64,000 nucleotides of DNA from Abelmoschus esculentus (lineage: Eukaryota > Streptophyta > Magnoliopsida > Malvales > Malvaceae): assembly GCA_035048815.1 (NCBI GenBank), contig JAUCBN010000035.1:2182501-2246500 (forward strand). The letters are read 5' to 3'. The notes under the pieces were generated by a model. It made no database searches, was not told where the DNA came from, and saw only the letters and a list, made by a program, of their open reading frames with translations. Below, one piece after another: positions 62,509-64,000 of this stretch. Made by a program: the position numbers and the translations under genes. Position 1 is the stretch's first letter. The number at the start of each line of letters is the position of its first letter.

Positions 62509-64000
62509 ATGAAAACATTTAACATGGCTTATCTTCTCTTCTGGTCCATCTTCTTCCCCGTTGTTGCTCAACCTCAGCCCACAAGTTTCATATTCAATGG
62601 CTTTAATGCAAGTGAATCACAGCTCACCCTTGATGGAGCTTGTACTATTAGTAGGACTGGCGCCCTGAAGCTTACAAACAAATCAAGTTATACTATTGGT
62701 CATGCATTCTACTCAGAACCAATACAAATGATGGACAATAGTTCTTCATCTTCTTTCAGCACAACTTTCGTGTTAGTCATCGTTCCTTCGAGTTCCAGTC
62801 GAGGAGGTCATGGCCTTGCTTTCACGTTATCCCCTTCCAAGCAGTTCCCGGGAGCCGCGGCGAAGCATTACATGGGAATATTTAACCCGCAGAATGATGG
62901 ATTGCCCTCTAACAATATTTTTGCGGTGGAATTTGATACTGTCAATGGATACAATAACGCTGCGGACAGCGATGGAAACCATGTCGGGATTAACATCAAT
63001 GGCATGTATTCGAACGTGTCGAGACCGGCGTATTATTTCATCGATAACACGGACCGCACGGAGGATATGGTGTTGGAGAGCGGCCATCCGGTCCAGGCTT
63101 GGATTGACTATGATGGGAAATTCGTGAATGTTACAATCTGTCCCTTGAACCTAAGCAAACCCTCTAAGCCTCTCATTTCCTTTGCCGTGGACCTAACACC
63201 TTTTGTTCAAGAAACCATGTACATTGGCTTTTCTGCATCTACCGGTGAAAAGTCAAGCTCCCATTTCATCTTAGGGTGGAGCTTCTCGACGAACGGAACG
63301 GCGGCGGCACTCAATATTTCCGAGCTTCCCATGGTGCCGTCGAAAGAAAAAGTTGTATCTTCTCCTGATCGTCGAGTCATCGGTCTTATTGCTGCTTTAT
63401 CGACCGTGACTGTTTTATTGCTGGGAATGTTGTTCTATTTTACGTTGTACAAACGGAATGTCTGGTTCGAGAATCTCGAAGACTGGGAACTAGACTGTCC
63501 TCACCGGTTCCGATACAAGGATCTTTATGCAGCTACGAAGGGTTTCAAGCAGAGTGAGATTATCGGAGTTGGAGGATTCGCTTCAGTCTACAAAGGTGTG
63601 TTGCCGACGACCGGAGCCGAAGTCGCCGTTAAAAAGATAACTCAAACTCAAAGTTCAATCAAAGGTGTAAGAGAATTCATAGCCGAGATCGAAAGCTTAG
63701 GAAGATTAAGGCACAAGAACTTGGTTTATCTTCAAGGATGGTGTAAGCGAAAGAATGATCTTCTTTTAATCTATGATTACATTCCCAATGGAAGCCTCCA
63801 TTCCGTCCTCTTCAATCAGAAACAAGGCTTTGTGTTAAGCTGGGAACAAAGATTCAACATCATTAAAGGCATTGCTGCCGGACTACTGTACCTGCATGAA
63901 GAATGGGAGCTGGTGGTAGTTCATAGAGACGTAAAGTCTAGCAATGTTCTAATAGACGCCGACATGAATGCCCGGCTGGGGGACTTTGGTCTGGCGAGAT
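62509..64000 (+). CDS. L-type lectin receptor kinase, clade VI-like (partial, runs off right edge)
   Basis: Plasma-membrane receptor kinase; relatives act in ABA responses and immunity. The frame is open from ATG 62509 to the window end (497 codons). Order: signal peptide (about 1-20, MAYLLFWSIFFPVVA), legume-lectin domain (TSFIFNGFNASESQLTLDG, GGHGLAFTLSPSKQFPG, FAVEFDTVNGYNNAADSDGN with the metal-binding Asp/Asn, YIGFSASTGEKSSSHFILGW), transmembrane helix about 290-314 (VIGLIAALSTVTVLLLGMLF), then the kinase: Gly loop GVGGFASVYKG, catalytic Lys in EVAVKK, HRDVKSSNV and DFGLAR. The kinase is truncated by the window edge after the DFG motif. It appears active by motif. A LecRK next to ferritin also fits At5g01540-01560 beside At5g01600, by recall. 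The gene is uninterrupted and intronless so far, as is usual for LecRKs. Confidence 0.93.
   Translation, partial: MKTFNMAYLLFWSIFFPVVAQPQPTSFIFNGFNASESQLTLDGACTISRTGALKLTNKSSYTIGHAFYSEPIQMMDNSSSSSFSTTFVLVIVPSSSSRGGHGLAFTLSPSKQFPGAAAKHYMGIFNPQNDGLPSNNIFAVEFDTVNGYNNAADSDGNHVGININGMYSNVSRPAYYFIDNTDRTEDMVLESGHPVQAWIDYDGKFVNVTICPLNLSKPSKPLISFAVDLTPFVQETMYIGFSASTGEKSSSHFILGWSFSTNGTAAALNISELPMVPSKEKVVSSPDRRVIGLIAALSTVTVLLLGMLFYFTLYKRNVWFENLEDWELDCPHRFRYKDLYAATKGFKQSEIIGVGGFASVYKGVLPTTGAEVAVKKITQTQSSIKGVREFIAEIESLGRLRHKNLVYLQGWCKRKNDLLLIYDYIPNGSLHSVLFNQKQGFVLSWEQRFNIIKGIAAGLLYLHEEWELVVVHRDVKSSNVLIDADMNARLGDFGLAR

Overview
The window is nuclear DNA from a eudicot plant. Genes have many short GT-AG introns, the gaps are very AT-rich and full of small transposons, and every recognisable protein has a plant family signature (SCAR, patellin, PYL, DREB2, plastid ferritin, lectin receptor kinase). 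The number of miniature elements and the degenerate CCCTAAA-like stretches suggest a Malvaceae genome such as cotton. That is inference; nothing here proves the genus.

Left to right: (1) AT-rich gap with miniature elements (1-5.1 kb). (2) An apparently intact SCAR/WAVE gene (5154-11877, 9 exons) and a direct tandem copy (15093-20282) that lost three exons and carries two frameshifts. Between them lies a 758-bp Copia-like miniature LTR element with a perfect target duplication. (3) A clade-E-like protein phosphatase 2C (21445-23625). (4) Patellin-6-like phospholipid-transfer protein on the minus strand (24245-25732). (5) A 7-kb gene-poor stretch. (6) A ten-exon DCD-kelch gene (34127-38035). 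(7) MITE cluster (39.1-40.0 kb). (8) An IMK2-like LRR receptor pseudokinase with a one-base frameshift (40955-43413). (9) A DREB2-type AP2/ERF factor (44105-45400) and a PYL4/5/6-type abscisic-acid receptor on the minus strand (48988-49629), separated by transposon relics. (10) A DUF538 gene with a missing GT donor (54274-55500), a mitoferrin relic, and a plastid ferritin gene with two frameshifts (57255-58724). (11) Ribosomal protein eS4 on the minus strand (59004-60791). (12) The 5' part of an L-type lectin receptor kinase that runs off the right edge.

Taken together, the gene order resembles, in reverse, the Arabidopsis segment At5g01540-At5g01730 as I recall it, with DREB2, PYL and ferritin also recalling At2g40300-At2g40340. 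The window is therefore probably an old conserved block carrying drought, ABA and iron genes.

Four loci (SCAR copy 2, the IMK2-like gene, DUF538, ferritin) carry lesions of different kinds while their neighbours are intact. This fits relaxed selection on one duplicated or polyploid copy of the block. Some single-base indels could instead be consensus errors. Exon coordinates were derived by hand from splice signals and reading-frame continuity, without transcripts.
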